A DNA stretch of 64,000 bases from Pseudomonas sp. BSw22131 (GCF_026810445.1 NZ_CP113949.1:496001-560000); one strand, 5' to 3'. Counted from the stretch's first letter, positions 38,115 to 46,823 are shown. Numbers and translations are program-made. Notes: a model not told the origin generated them from the letters alone.

Positions 38115-39736
38115 GATGCTACTCCTTCGTTAATGTCGGTCGGGCGCCCTGAGCTGGCTCCTGCTTGCCCTGCACTGTTGGTGCTCGGAGCCCGACTGCT
38201 GATTGATGATTGTCCGTGGCAGGCGCGGAAAATCGTTTGAAGTGATTCTTCGTTTTTGAGCAGGGTCACGCTGCTGGCGATATCAGGCGCCAGCCAGCGG
38301 TCCTCGTCATAAGCGGGCACACGTTCGCGCAGCAATTGCCAGGCGATGTCGGTGCCAACGCCGAAACGCTGCTCCTTGAAAAATTCGAACGCCTGGGCCG
38401 CCAGCAGATACTCGATGGCAAGGATCTGCGTGACGTTTTCCAGCACTTTGTGCAGCTTCAGTGCAGCGCTGGTGCCCATGCTCAGGTGGTCTTCCTGAAG
38501 GCCGGAGGTGACGTAGTTGTCGATCACCGCAGGTTGCGCCAACTGGCGATTTTCGGCGCACAGCGAGGCGGCGACGTATTGCACAATCATCATTCCCGAG
38601 TTGACCCCCGGCTGGGTGACCAGAAACGCCGGCAAGCCGCTGACAGCGGGGTTGATCAGACGGTCCAGGCGGCGCTCGGCTATCGAACCCAGCTCTGCCA
38701 TCGCAATCGCCAGCAGGTCCGCCGCCATCGCCACTGACTGCCCGTGCGGGTTGGCTTGCGACACCACGCGATAAGCCTCGGGCGTGCCAAGCAGCAACGG
38801 GTTATCGGTGGCCGAGTTCAGTTCGATTTCGATCTGTCGGGTGGCGTGAGCCAACTGGTCACGCGTGGCGCCGTGCACCTGCGGAATCGAGCGGATGCTG
38901 AGCGCATCCTGCGTGCGAATGCCTTTGCTCAGCTCAAGCACTTCGCTGCCCGCCAACAAGCCGCGCAGGTTTCTGCCGACCTGTTGCATGCCCGGATGGG
39001 CTTTGAGGCCGATGATGGTTTCATCGAATGCGTCGAGCTGGCCGCGCAGCGCTTCAAAGGTCATGGCGCCGATGATGTCGGCCCACTGCGTCAGCCGTTG
39101 AACGTCGGCAATCGCCAGGCAGCTGAGGCCGGTCATGCACGGGGTGCCGTTGACCAGGCAAAGCCCGTCTTTGGCGCCCAGCACCACAGGCGAAAAACTT
39201 TCTTCGCTCAATGCCTGTAGCGCCGAAATGACCTGCCCGCGATAGCTCACCTGACCGACGCCCAGCAACGCGACCCCAATGTGCGCCATGTGGGTCAGAT
39301 AGCCCACCGAACCTTGTGAGGGCACCTGCGGGGTAATCCGATGGTTGAGCAACGCCAACAGGGCTTCGACGACCTGCCGATGAATGCCGGATTTACCCTG
39401 GCTGTAATTGATGATCGCGGCGCAGGTAATGGCGCGAGTCTGTTCATCGGGCAACGGTAAACCGACGCCGCACGCGTGGCTGAGCAAGGTGTTGCGTGAC
39501 AGCCGGCTCAGTTGCTCGCCTTCCAGCAGCACGTTGCACAACCCGCCCAGCCCGGTGTTGACGCCATAGGCGCGCTCGCCGCTGACGACGATGCGCTGGA
39601 CGATACCTTGCGCATTGTCGATGCGCGCCCAGGCGTTGGGCGACAGTTCAAGCCGCGCACCGTGACGGGCGACCGCAACGACGTCCTGCCAACCCAAAGG
39701 GGCATCACCGATGATGATCTGCTCAGCTCGCGACAT
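38111..39736 (-). CDS. HAL/PAL-family paralogue lacking the MIO Ala-Ser-Gly triad
   Basis: 541 residues, aligning throughout with the adjacent HutH. Where HutH reads [15 protein letters not shown], this protein reads [12 protein letters not shown]: after GSVG (residues 142-145) the three MIO-forming residues are absent, so the electrophilic cofactor cannot form by the known route. Further changes are Leu279 for the catalytic Tyr (QDALSIR) and Pro330 for the active-site Phe (ANPHGQ). Tyr57, His87, Asn196, Gln276, Arg282 and QEDH (414-417) remain. It is translated in the hut operon, 14 bases after hutV and overlapping hutH. A duplicate hutH is known in P. fluorescens hut loci. Its role, perhaps as a regulator or partner of HutH or a binding protein, is unknown. 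Confidence 0.85.
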   Translation of the reverse strand: MSRAEQIIIGDAPLGWQDVVAVARHGARLELSPNAWARIDNAQGIVQRIVVSGERAYGVNTGLGGLCNVLLEGEQLSRLSRNTLLSHACGVGLPLPDEQTRAITCAAIINYSQGKSGIHRQVVEALLALLNHRITPQVPSQGSVGYLTHMAHIGVALLGVGQVSYRGQVISALQALSEESFSPVVLGAKDGLCLVNGTPCMTGLSCLAIADVQRLTQWADIIGAMTFEALRGQLDAFDETIIGLKAHPGMQQVGRNLRGLLAGSEVLELSKGIRTQDALSIRSIPQVHGATRDQLAHATRQIEIELNSATDNPLLLGTPEAYRVVSQANPHGQSVAMAADLLAIAMAELGSIAERRLDRLINPAVSGLPAFLVTQPGVNSGMMIVQYVAASLCAENRQLAQPAVIDNYVTSGLQEDHLSMGTSAALKLHKVLENVTQILAIEYLLAAQAFEFFKEQRFGVGTDIAWQLLRERVPAYDEDRWLAPDIASSVTLLKNEESLQTIFRACHGQSSISSRAPSTNSAGQAGASSGRPTDINEGVAS

Positions 39737-39750
39737 GACTGCAACGGTCC

Positions 39751-40605
39751 TTAAAGGGTGGCCACGCGGCGCTGCACGAAACGATCAACGTATTCGTCGG
39801 CGGGTGAGTAGAGGATTTCCTTTGGCGTCCCGACCTGGATCAACTTGCCGTCCTTGAGGATGGCGATGCGATTGCCGATGCGCACGGCTTCGTCGAGGTC
39901 GTGGGTGATGAAGACGATGGTTTTCTTCAGCGCCGATTGCAGCTCCAGCAACTGGTCCTGCATCTCGGCGCGGATCAAGGGGTCGAGAGCGCTGAACGCC
40001 TCATCCATCAGGATGATGTCGGTGTCCGCCGCCAGTGCCCGAGCCAGACCCACACGCTGGCGCATGCCGCCGGAAAGCTGATGCGGGTATTTGTTTTCAT
40101 AGCCCTTGAGGCCCACGGTGGTGATCCAGTGCTGGGCACGCTCGTCGCACACGGCCTTGGTTTCGCCGCGTACTTTCAGGCCGTAGGACACGTTGTCCGC
40201 CACGGTCTTGTGCGGCAGCAGACCGAAGCTCTGAAACACCATGCTGATCTTGTGCCGACGGAAGTTGCGCAGCGCCTCCATGTCGTAGGTGAGGATGTCT
40301 TCGCCGTCGACCAGAATCTGGCCGCTGGTAGGATCGATCAGCCGGTTGAAGTGGCGCACCAGTGTGGATTTGCCTGAGCCTGAAAGGCCCATGATCACAA
40401 AGATCTCGCCGGCGGCGATGGACAGCGACAAGTCGTTCACACCCACCACGCAGCCCGTCTCAGCCAGCACCTGATCTTTGGACTTTTGCTGCTGGACCAT
40501 GCTCAGCGCGTCTTTGTAGCGGTTGCCGAAGATCTTGTAGACGTTTTTGACGACGATCTTGTTCGGCGTATCGCCGTGTGGCGTATTGAATTCAGCGCTG
40601 GTCAT
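39751..40605 (-). CDS. hutV: ABC transporter ATP-binding protein, glycine-betaine/histidine type
   Basis: 284 residues. Walker A GLSGSGKST, signature LSGGMRQRVGLARAL, Walker B DIILMDEAFSALD and the switch His in VFITHDLDEAVRIG. The N-terminal VVKNVYKIFGNRYKDAL opening is typical of the ProV/OpuAA branch, but it stops after the nucleotide domain without the CBS repeats of ProV. Named HutV by position in the hut set. Its start overlaps the hutW stop (ATGA), so translation is coupled. Confidence 0.92.
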   Translation of the reverse strand: MTSAEFNTPHGDTPNKIVVKNVYKIFGNRYKDALSMVQQQKSKDQVLAETGCVVGVNDLSLSIAAGEIFVIMGLSGSGKSTLVRHFNRLIDPTSGQILVDGEDILTYDMEALRNFRRHKISMVFQSFGLLPHKTVADNVSYGLKVRGETKAVCDERAQHWITTVGLKGYENKYPHQLSGGMRQRVGLARALAADTDIILMDEAFSALDPLIRAEMQDQLLELQSALKKTIVFITHDLDEAVRIGNRIAILKDGKLIQVGTPKEILYSPADEYVDRFVQRRVATL

Positions 40606-41453
40606 TTGTTGGCCTCATGCCGTGGTCGGCCATAGGCCTGCGTGATGCGGTCGATCACCACCGCGAGGATCACGATCGCCAGACCGGCTTCAAGGCCGCG
40701 TCCGACGTTCAGCGTTTGAATGCCGATCAGCACGTCTTCACCCAGGCCGCGAGCGCCGATCATCGAGGCAATCACCACCATCGACAGCGCCATCATCGTG
40801 GTCTGGTTGATACCGGCCATGATGCTCGGCAGGGCCAGCGGCAGTTGCACGCCGAACAGTTGCTGCCAGCGATTGGCGCCGAACGCGTTGATCGCCTCCA
40901 TCACCTCGCCATCCACCTGCCGAATGCCCAGATCCGTCAGGCGGATCAGCGGCGGCGCGGCGTAAATGACGGTGGCGAAGATCGCCGGTACTTTGCCCAG
41001 GCCAAAGAGCATCAACACCGGGATCAGATACACGAAGCTCGGCATCGTTTGCATGATGTCGAGTAGCGGCATCAGCACCGAACGCAGGCGGTTGCTGCGC
41101 GCCGAAAGAATGCCCAGCGGAATGCCGATCAGCACCGAAATGAAGGTCGCGACCAGCATCAGCGCCAGGGTTTGCATCAGCTTGTCCCACAGGCCGACTG
41201 CGCCCACCAGGAACAGCAAACCGACAATCACCGCCGTGGTGGTGAATTTGCGGGTGGCGTGCCAGGCGATGCCGCCCACGATGGCCAGCAACAGCCACCA
41301 TGGTGCGATGCGCAGCAGGCCTTCGAGTTTGACGATGGCCCACAGCAGCGTGTCGGAGATGTGCCGGAACACGTCGCCGTAATTGGTGACCAGCTTGTCG
41401 ACCCAGTCGTTGACCCAATTGGCGATGGAAAACGTAAAGCTCTCGGGGAACAT
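40602..41453 (-). CDS. hutW: ABC transporter permease, glycine-betaine/histidine type
   Basis: 283 residues with about five to six membrane segments. The permease loop MEAINAFGANRWQQLFGVQLPLALPSIMAG couples to HutV. ProW-like features such as SVLMPLLDIMQTMPSFVYLIPVLMLFG (a run typical of OpuAB) are present. It forms the channel for HutX-bound substrate. It overlaps hutV by four bases. Confidence 0.92.
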   Translation of the reverse strand: MFPESFTFSIANWVNDWVDKLVTNYGDVFRHISDTLLWAIVKLEGLLRIAPWWLLLAIVGGIAWHATRKFTTTAVIVGLLFLVGAVGLWDKLMQTLALMLVATFISVLIGIPLGILSARSNRLRSVLMPLLDIMQTMPSFVYLIPVLMLFGLGKVPAIFATVIYAAPPLIRLTDLGIRQVDGEVMEAINAFGANRWQQLFGVQLPLALPSIMAGINQTTMMALSMVVIASMIGARGLGEDVLIGIQTLNVGRGLEAGLAIVILAVVIDRITQAYGRPRHEANK

Positions 41454-41491
41454 AAGGTGCTCTCGATCTGTGATGTATTGCGCTCAACCTA

Positions 41492-41627
41492 TGTAGGAGT
41501 GTGGCTCGTCCCGCGATCTGCCGCGAAGCGGCAGTCAAATCAGGCGGTGCAATACGTCTGACACACCGGATTCGCGGGGTTTACGGCCGGTTCCCGACCG
41601 ATCGCGGGACAAGCCACGCTCCTACAG
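41492..41627. repeat. Long inverted repeat (REP class GGCTTGTCCCGCGATC) between hutX and hutW
   Basis: 27-base arms at 41492-41518 and 41600-41626 match at 25 positions (core GGCTNGTCCCGCGATC). Inside the left half is a further perfect hairpin CTGCCGC-GAA-GCGGCAG (41518-41534). The element nearly fills the 187-base gap within the transporter set, and its REP subclass is seen nowhere else in this window. Confidence 0.85.
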
Positions 41628-41640
41628 ACAGTGCTGCCAT

Positions 41641-42609
41641 TCAGAGCGAAGCATCCACCTTCTTCGCTGCGTCTTCGCTCACCCACTGGTGCCAGATTTC
41701 AGGGTGTTCCTTGAGGAAGATCTTCGCCAGTTTCGGCGACTCGATGCGTTCCTTTGTCATGCGCGCCAGGTTCTGGTTCAGCAAATCGATAGGGATGTTG
41801 GCTTTCTCCATCACGGCTACCAGTTCAGGCGCCTGGTCGTGGAATGCTTTAGACAGGCCGACCTTGATGTCGATGGTCTTGTTCACGCCGGCTTTTTCTT
41901 CCAGGCGCACCATGTCCACTTGCCCCATCAGCGGTGTCGGCGACCAGTAATACGCAAGGATCGGCTCGCCACGCTTGTAGCTCGACAAAATCGCTGCATC
42001 CAGCGCCGGGCCGGTGCCTGGGCGGAAGTTGGTGTATTTGTCTTCCAGGCCATAGCTTTTCAGCATTTCGCTGTTCTCAAGCTCGCAGGTCCAGCCCGCC
42101 GGGCAGTTGTAGAAGCGGCCTTTTTCTGGCTCTTCGGCGTCTTTGAACAGAGACGCGTATTTGGCCAGGTCGCTGATCGACTTCAAGTCCGGGGCCTTGG
42201 CTTCCAGCTTGCGTTTGGCGTCGCCTTCGATCACGTAGCGCGGCACGTACCAGCCTTCGATGGCGCCTTTGACGGGTGCGCCGACGCCGACGACTTTTCC
42301 GGCTTTTTCAGCTTTGTTCCAGACTTCGCTGCGGCCGACCCACTCCTCGGCGAAGACTTGAATGTCGTTGGTGCTCAGGGCGTTTTCCATGGTGATGGAG
42401 TTGCCCGGCAGGCTGTCGACTTCGCAGCCGTATCCGGTTTTCAGAATGTCTTGCAGCACGTCGGTCAGCAGCATCGCGCTTTCCCAGTTCAGACCGGCGA
42501 ATTTCACCGGTTTACCGGATTCGCACCACCCGGCCGCCTGGCTAGCGCCTGCCCCGGTCAACAAGCCTGCGCATAGCAATGTGGATAACAGGGCCTTTTT
42601 GGTTTTCAT
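41641..42609 (-). CDS. hutX: Periplasmic substrate-binding protein, OpuAC type, probable histidine binder
   Basis: 322 residues with a signal peptide (STLLCAGLLTGAGASQA-AG). The OpuAC-type opening KPVKFAGLNWESAMLLTDVLQ and GNSITMENALSTNDIQVFAEEWVGR are characteristic. Relatives bind glycine betaine, choline or histidine. The adjoining HutWV and hut enzymes point to histidine. A terminator and a decayed REP lie between hutU and this gene, so it may also have its own promoter. Confidence 0.9.
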   Translation of the reverse strand: MKTKKALLSTLLCAGLLTGAGASQAAGWCESGKPVKFAGLNWESAMLLTDVLQDILKTGYGCEVDSLPGNSITMENALSTNDIQVFAEEWVGRSEVWNKAEKAGKVVGVGAPVKGAIEGWYVPRYVIEGDAKRKLEAKAPDLKSISDLAKYASLFKDAEEPEKGRFYNCPAGWTCELENSEMLKSYGLEDKYTNFRPGTGPALDAAILSSYKRGEPILAYYWSPTPLMGQVDMVRLEEKAGVNKTIDIKVGLSKAFHDQAPELVAVMEKANIPIDLLNQNLARMTKERIESPKLAKIFLKEHPEIWHQWVSEDAAKKVDASL

Positions 42610-42737
42610 TGTGTGACGCTCCGGATCTTGAAATGGATGACTGCCCCTGACCAGTCTTCAAGACAGGGGGCTTGCTCTGAGCCGCATTCGGACGATAAGG
42701 CTCTGTGAAACGCTGCAACGCTGATTGTGACACCGCT

Positions 42738-42759
42738 ATCGCGAGCAAACTCCCTCCCA
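42738..42759. repeat. Single REP arm between hutX and hutU
   Basis: ATCGCGAGCAAACTCCCTCC matches the GGGAG-class arms elsewhere. A possible left partner near GACAGGGGGCTTGCTC (about 42664) is badly decayed. Confidence 0.65.
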
Positions 42760-42805
42760 AAAAAAACGCTGATCCGTTTACCGCCGCAGGGGTAAACGGA
42801 TCAGC
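42759..42805 (-). terminator. Intrinsic terminator after hutU
   Basis: A 15-base perfect stem (GCTGATCCGTTTACC / GGTAAACGGATCAGC, 42768-42782 with 42791-42805) is followed on the minus strand by eight U (A run at 42759-42766). It lies ten bases past the hutU stop and should cut off much of the hutU transcript before hutX. Confidence 0.88.
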
Positions 42806-42814
42806 AGCGTTTGG

Positions 42815-44506
42815 TTAGCCGGTGATCATCGGCAGGTTAAGGCCCTGCTCTTTGGCGCAGTCGATTGCGATCTGGTAGCCCGCGTCTGCGTGGCGCATCA
42901 CGCCGGTTGCCGGATCGTTGTGCAGCACGCGCGCGATACGCTCGGCCGCTTCATCGGTACCGTCACACACGATGACCATCCCCGAATGCTGCGAAAAGCC
43001 CATGCCGACGCCGCCACCGTGGTGCAACGACACCCACGTCGCGCCGCTGGCGGTATTGAGCAGGGCGTTGAGCAGTGGCCAGTCGGAGACGGCGTCTGAG
43101 CCGTCCTGCATCGACTCGGTTTCGCGGTTCGGGCTGGCGACCGAGCCCGAATCCAGGTGATCGCGACCGATGACCACCGGCGCCGACAGCTCGCCGCTGC
43201 GCACCATTTCATTGAAGGCCAGGCCAAGTTTGGCGCGCTGGCCCAGACCGACCCAGCAGATACGCGCCGGCAGGCCCTGAAACGCAATGCGTTCACGCGC
43301 CATTTCCAGCCAGTTGTGCAGGTGTGCGTCGTCCGGAATCAGCTCTTTGACTTTTGCGTCTGTCTTGTAGATGTCTTGGGGGTCGCCTGACAGCGCTGCC
43401 CAGCGGAAGGGGCCTACGCCACGGCAGAACAGTGGACGAATGTACGCGGGGACGAATCCTGGGAAATCGAACGCGTTGTCAACGCCCACTTCTTTAGCCA
43501 TCTGACGGATGTTGTTGCCGTAATCGAAGGTCGGGATGCCCATTTTCTGGAACGCCAGCATCGCTTCGACGTGCTCGGCCATCGACTGCTTTGCGGCTTT
43601 TACGACGGCGGCGGGCTCGCTGGCGGCGCGTTCGCGATACTGCTCCCAGGTCCAGCCCTTCGGCAGGTAGCCATTGAGTGGGTCGTGGGCGCTGGTCTGG
43701 TCGGTGACCATGTCCGGGCGTACGCCACGGCGAACCATTTCCGGGAGGATTTCTGCCGCGTTGCCACACAAGGCGATGGAAATCGCCTTGCCTTCGGATG
43801 TGTACTTGGCGATTCGGGCCAGCGCGTCGTCCAGATCCGTGGCTTGTTCGTCGACGTAACGGGTTTTCAGTCGGAAATCGATTCGGCTCTGCTGGCATTC
43901 GATGTTCAGCGAGCATGCGCCCGCCATGCCAGCGGCCAGAGGCTGTGCGCCGCCCATGCCGCCCAGACCTGCGGTCAGCACCCACTTGCCCTTGAGGTCG
44001 CCGTTGTAATGTTGGCGTCCGGCTTCAACGAAGGTTTCGTAAGTGCCCTGAACGATGCCCTGGCTGCCGATGTAGATCCAGCTACCCGCTGTCATCTGGC
44101 CGTACATGGCCAGGCCTTTTGCATCGAGTTCGTTGAAGTGCTCCCAACTCGCCCAGTGCGGCACGAGGTTGGAGTTGGCGATGAGCACGCGAGGGGCGTT
44201 GGTGTGGGTCTTGAATACGCCGACCGGTTTGCCGGATTGCACCAGCAGGGTCTCGTCGTCGTTCAGGTGGGTGAGGCTTTCGACGATTTTGTCGTAGCAC
44301 TCCCAGTTGCGTGCTGCCCGGCCGATACCGCCGTAGACCACCAACTCATTCGGGTTCTCGGCGACGTCCGGATCCAGGTTGTTCATCAACATCCGCAACG
44401 GCGCTTCGGTCATCCAGCTCTTGGCAGTGAGTGTGGTACCACGAGCAGCGCGGATTTCGACGTCGCGGCGTTTGGTCCATTGCGGGGTATTGTTCTCAGT
44501 AGTCAC
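42815..44506 (-). CDS. hutU: Urocanate hydratase
   Basis: 563 residues from a GTG at 44506, preceded by GAGGA at seven bases. This start gives the usual opening [23 protein letters not shown] 79-residue upstream extension is open but would run through the promoter and is rejected. NAD-binding [15 protein letters not shown], the [13 protein letters not shown] segment with the conserved region around [22 protein letters not shown] (split), and [17 protein letters not shown] are present. It converts urocanate to imidazolonepropionate. It heads the long minus-strand hut set and has a strong terminator after it. Confidence 0.96.
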   Translation of the reverse strand: MTTENNTPQWTKRRDVEIRAARGTTLTAKSWMTEAPLRMLMNNLDPDVAENPNELVVYGGIGRAARNWECYDKIVESLTHLNDDETLLVQSGKPVGVFKTHTNAPRVLIANSNLVPHWASWEHFNELDAKGLAMYGQMTAGSWIYIGSQGIVQGTYETFVEAGRQHYNGDLKGKWVLTAGLGGMGGAQPLAAGMAGACSLNIECQQSRIDFRLKTRYVDEQATDLDDALARIAKYTSEGKAISIALCGNAAEILPEMVRRGVRPDMVTDQTSAHDPLNGYLPKGWTWEQYRERAASEPAAVVKAAKQSMAEHVEAMLAFQKMGIPTFDYGNNIRQMAKEVGVDNAFDFPGFVPAYIRPLFCRGVGPFRWAALSGDPQDIYKTDAKVKELIPDDAHLHNWLEMARERIAFQGLPARICWVGLGQRAKLGLAFNEMVRSGELSAPVVIGRDHLDSGSVASPNRETESMQDGSDAVSDWPLLNALLNTASGATWVSLHHGGGVGMGFSQHSGMVIVCDGTDEAAERIARVLHNDPATGVMRHADAGYQIAIDCAKEQGLNLPMITG

Positions 44507-44663
44507 GTAGCAATCCTCGATGATCGATCCAGACCGGCCCAGGCACATGGGCGAACGGTGCCTGCGGCGAACAGGCGGAACAGGTAGTTGGTAGCGCCTC
44601 GCCGGGATGACTTTAGCAGCTCGCATCAGCGCGATGGACGTCACTCGTGCGTACCCATCTTTA

Positions 44664-44677
44664 CTTGTACATACAAG
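44664..44677. promoter_or_regulatory. Likely HutC operator at the hutU promoter
   Basis: CTTGTA-CA-TACAAG is a perfect inverted repeat of six-base arms and fits the TGTA-N2-TACA type site bound by HutC (GntR family). It begins just past the predicted -12 element and covers the expected start of transcription, so bound HutC would block hutU. Confidence 0.7.
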
Positions 44678-44681
44678 CATA

Positions 44682-44698
44682 TGCAAGCGAGAGACCAA
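44682..44698 (-). promoter_or_regulatory. Candidate sigma-54 promoter for hutU
   Basis: On the minus strand TTGGTCTCTCGCTTGCA has GG and GC ten bases apart with TTGCA at the -12 side, close to TGGCAC-N5-TTGC. Use of sigma-54 with CbrB/NtrC at hutU is known in P. fluorescens. The HutC-type palindrome lies immediately downstream. Confidence 0.6.
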
Positions 44699-44806
44699 CT
44701 TCATCATGACAGCCGAAAAGACCGTTTCATCTTGACGGGGCAAGGCTTTCAGCGGGAGGAGGGCATTCGTTGTTCCTGCATTCGACGCACAGGCTGCTGA
44801 CGGGGA

Positions 44807-44863
44807 TGTTACTTTTCAGGGCGTCGCGCTCCATGGCAGTGCGCGCAGTAACAGCCCGTTACG
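44807..44863. promoter_or_regulatory. Cluster of GTTAC/GTAAC half-sites upstream of hutU, candidate activator region
   Basis: TGTTAC (44807-44812), GTAACA (44848-44853) and GTTAC (44858-44862) lie about 110-180 bases upstream of the candidate sigma-54 promoter, where enhancer sites sit. Repeats of this type have been described for CbrB; I recall the consensus only loosely. The remainder of the 392-base gap before hutU shows no gene. Confidence 0.35.
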
Positions 44864-44898
44864 TGCAATCACGTCGGTCGGTGCCGACGTGGTACGGA

Positions 44899-45627
44899 TC
44901 AAATGACCTTCACCGCGCGACCAATCGCCTGAATAGGGCCGGTCGGTTTACCCGTCGGCGAACCGGTTGTGGTCTCCAGAGTCAGCTCGAACAGTTGGTT
45001 TGCTTGAAGCTTGGGAAGCTTGTCCAGGGGCACTTTCAGCACTTGGCCAGGCTTGACCAAACCCAGCGATACCGGGCCTTTCCAGTCATCGCCCTTGGTC
45101 CAGAATTGCAGCGCCTTGTCCTGTGGGACGTCGGCCATGCCCAGCGGAATCAGCTGTATCTCACGCGAATCGCTGGTTTGAATGACCCAACCGGGGGCTT
45201 TGTCCTGCGGCGCAACCAGAACCACCAGATAGGAAGGCGCTGGTGGCGAGGCCATTTGCGTGACCAGTGCGATCCCCAGCACTAAAGAGGCGGCCAGTCC
45301 CATGCCGGTCAGACCGCGCCAGACGGCAAGGTTGTCCCACCAGCGCGATGTTGAGTTCGGCCTGGTCCCGCGTATTGGGGGTTCGAAAGCGTCGACGCTG
45401 CGCTCGATACGTCCCCATAAGTGAGGGGAGGGCGTTTGGGGTTGCGCCAGTCGGGTGAGGTCGAGCAAGCGCTCTTCCCATTCATCGACCGCTGCCTGTA
45501 GCGCAGGCTCATGTGGCAAACGCAGTTCTACGGCCTTGCGCTGTTGAGTTGATAAGGTGCCGAGCACGTACTCGCCCGCAAGGGTTTGCAGGTCAGGATC
45601 ACGGGCATTGCCTGGGGTATAGTTCAT
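44899..45627 (-). CDS. Anti-sigma factor, RskA-like
   Basis: 242 residues from the ATG at 45627. The cytoplasmic N-terminal part (LQTLAGEYVLGTLSTQQRKAVELRL) is the sigma-binding region. A single membrane helix (GLTGMGLAASLVLGIALVTQM) lies mid-protein, and the periplasmic C-terminal part matches the RskA/anti-sigma-K domain (KALQFWTKG, GPVSLGLV, FELTLETTTGSPTGKPTGP). The start overlaps the sigma-factor stop as ATGA, giving tight stoichiometry. It should hold the ECF sigma factor inactive at the membrane until signalled. Confidence 0.86.
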   Translation of the reverse strand: MNYTPGNARDPDLQTLAGEYVLGTLSTQQRKAVELRLPHEPALQAAVDEWEERLLDLTRLAQPQTPSPHLWGRIERSVDAFEPPIRGTRPNSTSRWWDNLAVWRGLTGMGLAASLVLGIALVTQMASPPAPSYLVVLVAPQDKAPGWVIQTSDSREIQLIPLGMADVPQDKALQFWTKGDDWKGPVSLGLVKPGQVLKVPLDKLPKLQANQLFELTLETTTGSPTGKPTGPIQAIGRAVKVI

Positions 45628-46229
45628 CCAATGCACTCCCGCAAGGCGGCGAGGCTACGTTTGATCCAGGCTTTGACGGTGCCCAATGGAGCACCAATCT
45701 TGCTGGCGATTTCCTGATGCGAGTAACCGTCGACATAGGCGTGGAACACACAGTTGCGGCGTACGGGTTCGAGCTGCTCAAGGCAATGGTCGATACGACC
45801 TGGATTGACTCGCCAGTCGAATGCATCTTGGGTGTCTTGCCAGCCTTCCAGTGTCGCTGGCAGGTGGCTGTCGTCGACATCCTCTTCATTCATCGGCACT
45901 TCGCGTGCCTGGTTACGCACGGAGTTGAGCGCCAGATGCCGCGCGATGCTGAACACCCAGCCTCGTGCGGAGCCCCGGCTTTGATCGAAACTGCTCGCCC
46001 GGGTCCAGACCTTGATGAAGGCGTCATGTACGATGTCTTCCGCCAACGCCGTGTCGCGCACAATGCGCTGCACCACGCCCAGCAGTCGTGAGCCTTCCTG
46101 TTCATAAAGCCGCTGCAGCGCCTGCCGTTCGCCACGGGCGCAGGCATGCAAGGCAGCTTCGTAATCAAACGGATTCTGGTGCGCGGACAAATCGATCAGC
46201 CGTGAAGAGAAAGCGCTTTCCCCAATCAA
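45624..46229 (-). CDS. ECF-type RNA polymerase sigma factor (SigK-like)
   Basis: About 201 residues if the TTG at 46229 is used; no in-frame ATG precedes the conserved part, so the start is uncertain. Region 2 reads LAEDIVHDAFIKVWTRASSFDQSRGSARGWVFSIARHLAL, in pieces typical of region 2.2-2.4. Region 4 is YSHQEIASKIGAPLGTVKAWIKRSLAALREC. Paired with the anti-sigma gene and followed upstream by a DUF3455 gene on the same strand. Relatives of this set answer to oxidative or envelope stress, but the signal is unknown here. Confidence 0.88.
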   Translation of the reverse strand: MIGESAFSSRLIDLSAHQNPFDYEAALHACARGERQALQRLYEQEGSRLLGVVQRIVRDTALAEDIVHDAFIKVWTRASSFDQSRGSARGWVFSIARHLALNSVRNQAREVPMNEEDVDDSHLPATLEGWQDTQDAFDWRVNPGRIDHCLEQLEPVRRNCVFHAYVDGYSHQEIASKIGAPLGTVKAWIKRSLAALRECIG

Positions 46230-46292
46230 TCACCGGGGATCCCGCGCAGGAGCATAGACCAGTTCCTGCGTCAGGATAAGGAGTCACTTCTG

Positions 46293-46823
46293 TCAGTTAG
46301 CGGCCCAGAAGATGTAGTCCGCTTGGTACTTGACCACTTCCTTCGCGCCTTTATTGGCGGCGGCACACACGGTGGCAGGGGCAACACCGCCTTTGAGTGC
46401 AACGCGCTGAATGTACGCAACGCCGCTCATGGCGCCTTTGCCTTCAGCCGGGTTGGCCTTGACCAACTGATACGGCAGGTTGCCAGCGCTGGAAGGCGCT
46501 ACAGCCAACTGTGTGCCTGTTACTTTCGAGCCGTCTTTGGCTTCCCAGGTCGCAGGTGGGCCGTAATAGGTGCCGACTTGTTTGCCGCTGCGGTCGTTAA
46601 GTACCGCTTTGGGCCCGACAAATACCCATTCGGTTTCATTGGCGTTGGTCGCTTTGGCACGGCACTCGTAGGTGATTTCACCCACGCCCGTGGTCTCCAT
46701 GCTGACTTTGTGTCCGGCAGGGACTTTGATGGTGTCAGGCAGATCAGCTTGGGCAAATGCTGAGGTTGCGCAGGTCAAAGCCAGGGCACTGGCAGTCAGG
46801 CAGAAGCGTTTTTTAGCGTTCAT
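46293..46823 (-). CDS. DUF3455 domain-containing exported protein
   Basis: 176 residues from the ATG at 46823 with a signal peptide (FCLTASALALTCATSAFA-QA). The body (DTIKVPAGHKVSMETTGVGEITYECRAK, split across the motif; VAYIQRVALKGGVAPATVCA; YQADYIFW) matches DUF3455. Such proteins are often next to ECF sigma / anti-sigma pairs, so it is a likely member of that regulon. Two cysteines in the mature part could form a disulfide. Upstream in-frame codons to 46958 are not needed. Confidence 0.82.
   Translation of the reverse strand: MNAKKRFCLTASALALTCATSAFAQADLPDTIKVPAGHKVSMETTGVGEITYECRAKATNANETEWVFVGPKAVLNDRSGKQVGTYYGPPATWEAKDGSKVTGTQLAVAPSSAGNLPYQLVKANPAEGKGAMSGVAYIQRVALKGGVAPATVCAAANKGAKEVVKYQADYIFWAAN

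Noticed and set aside
44507..44743. 79-residue N-terminal extension of hutU
   Set aside because: The GTG at 44506 has a good ribosome site and gives the standard HutU start; the extension covers the promoter and operator.
44870..44891. CACGTCGG / CCGACGTG hairpin just past the anti-sigma gene as a terminator
   Set aside because: The stem is good but no U tract follows on the minus strand, so termination cannot be claimed.
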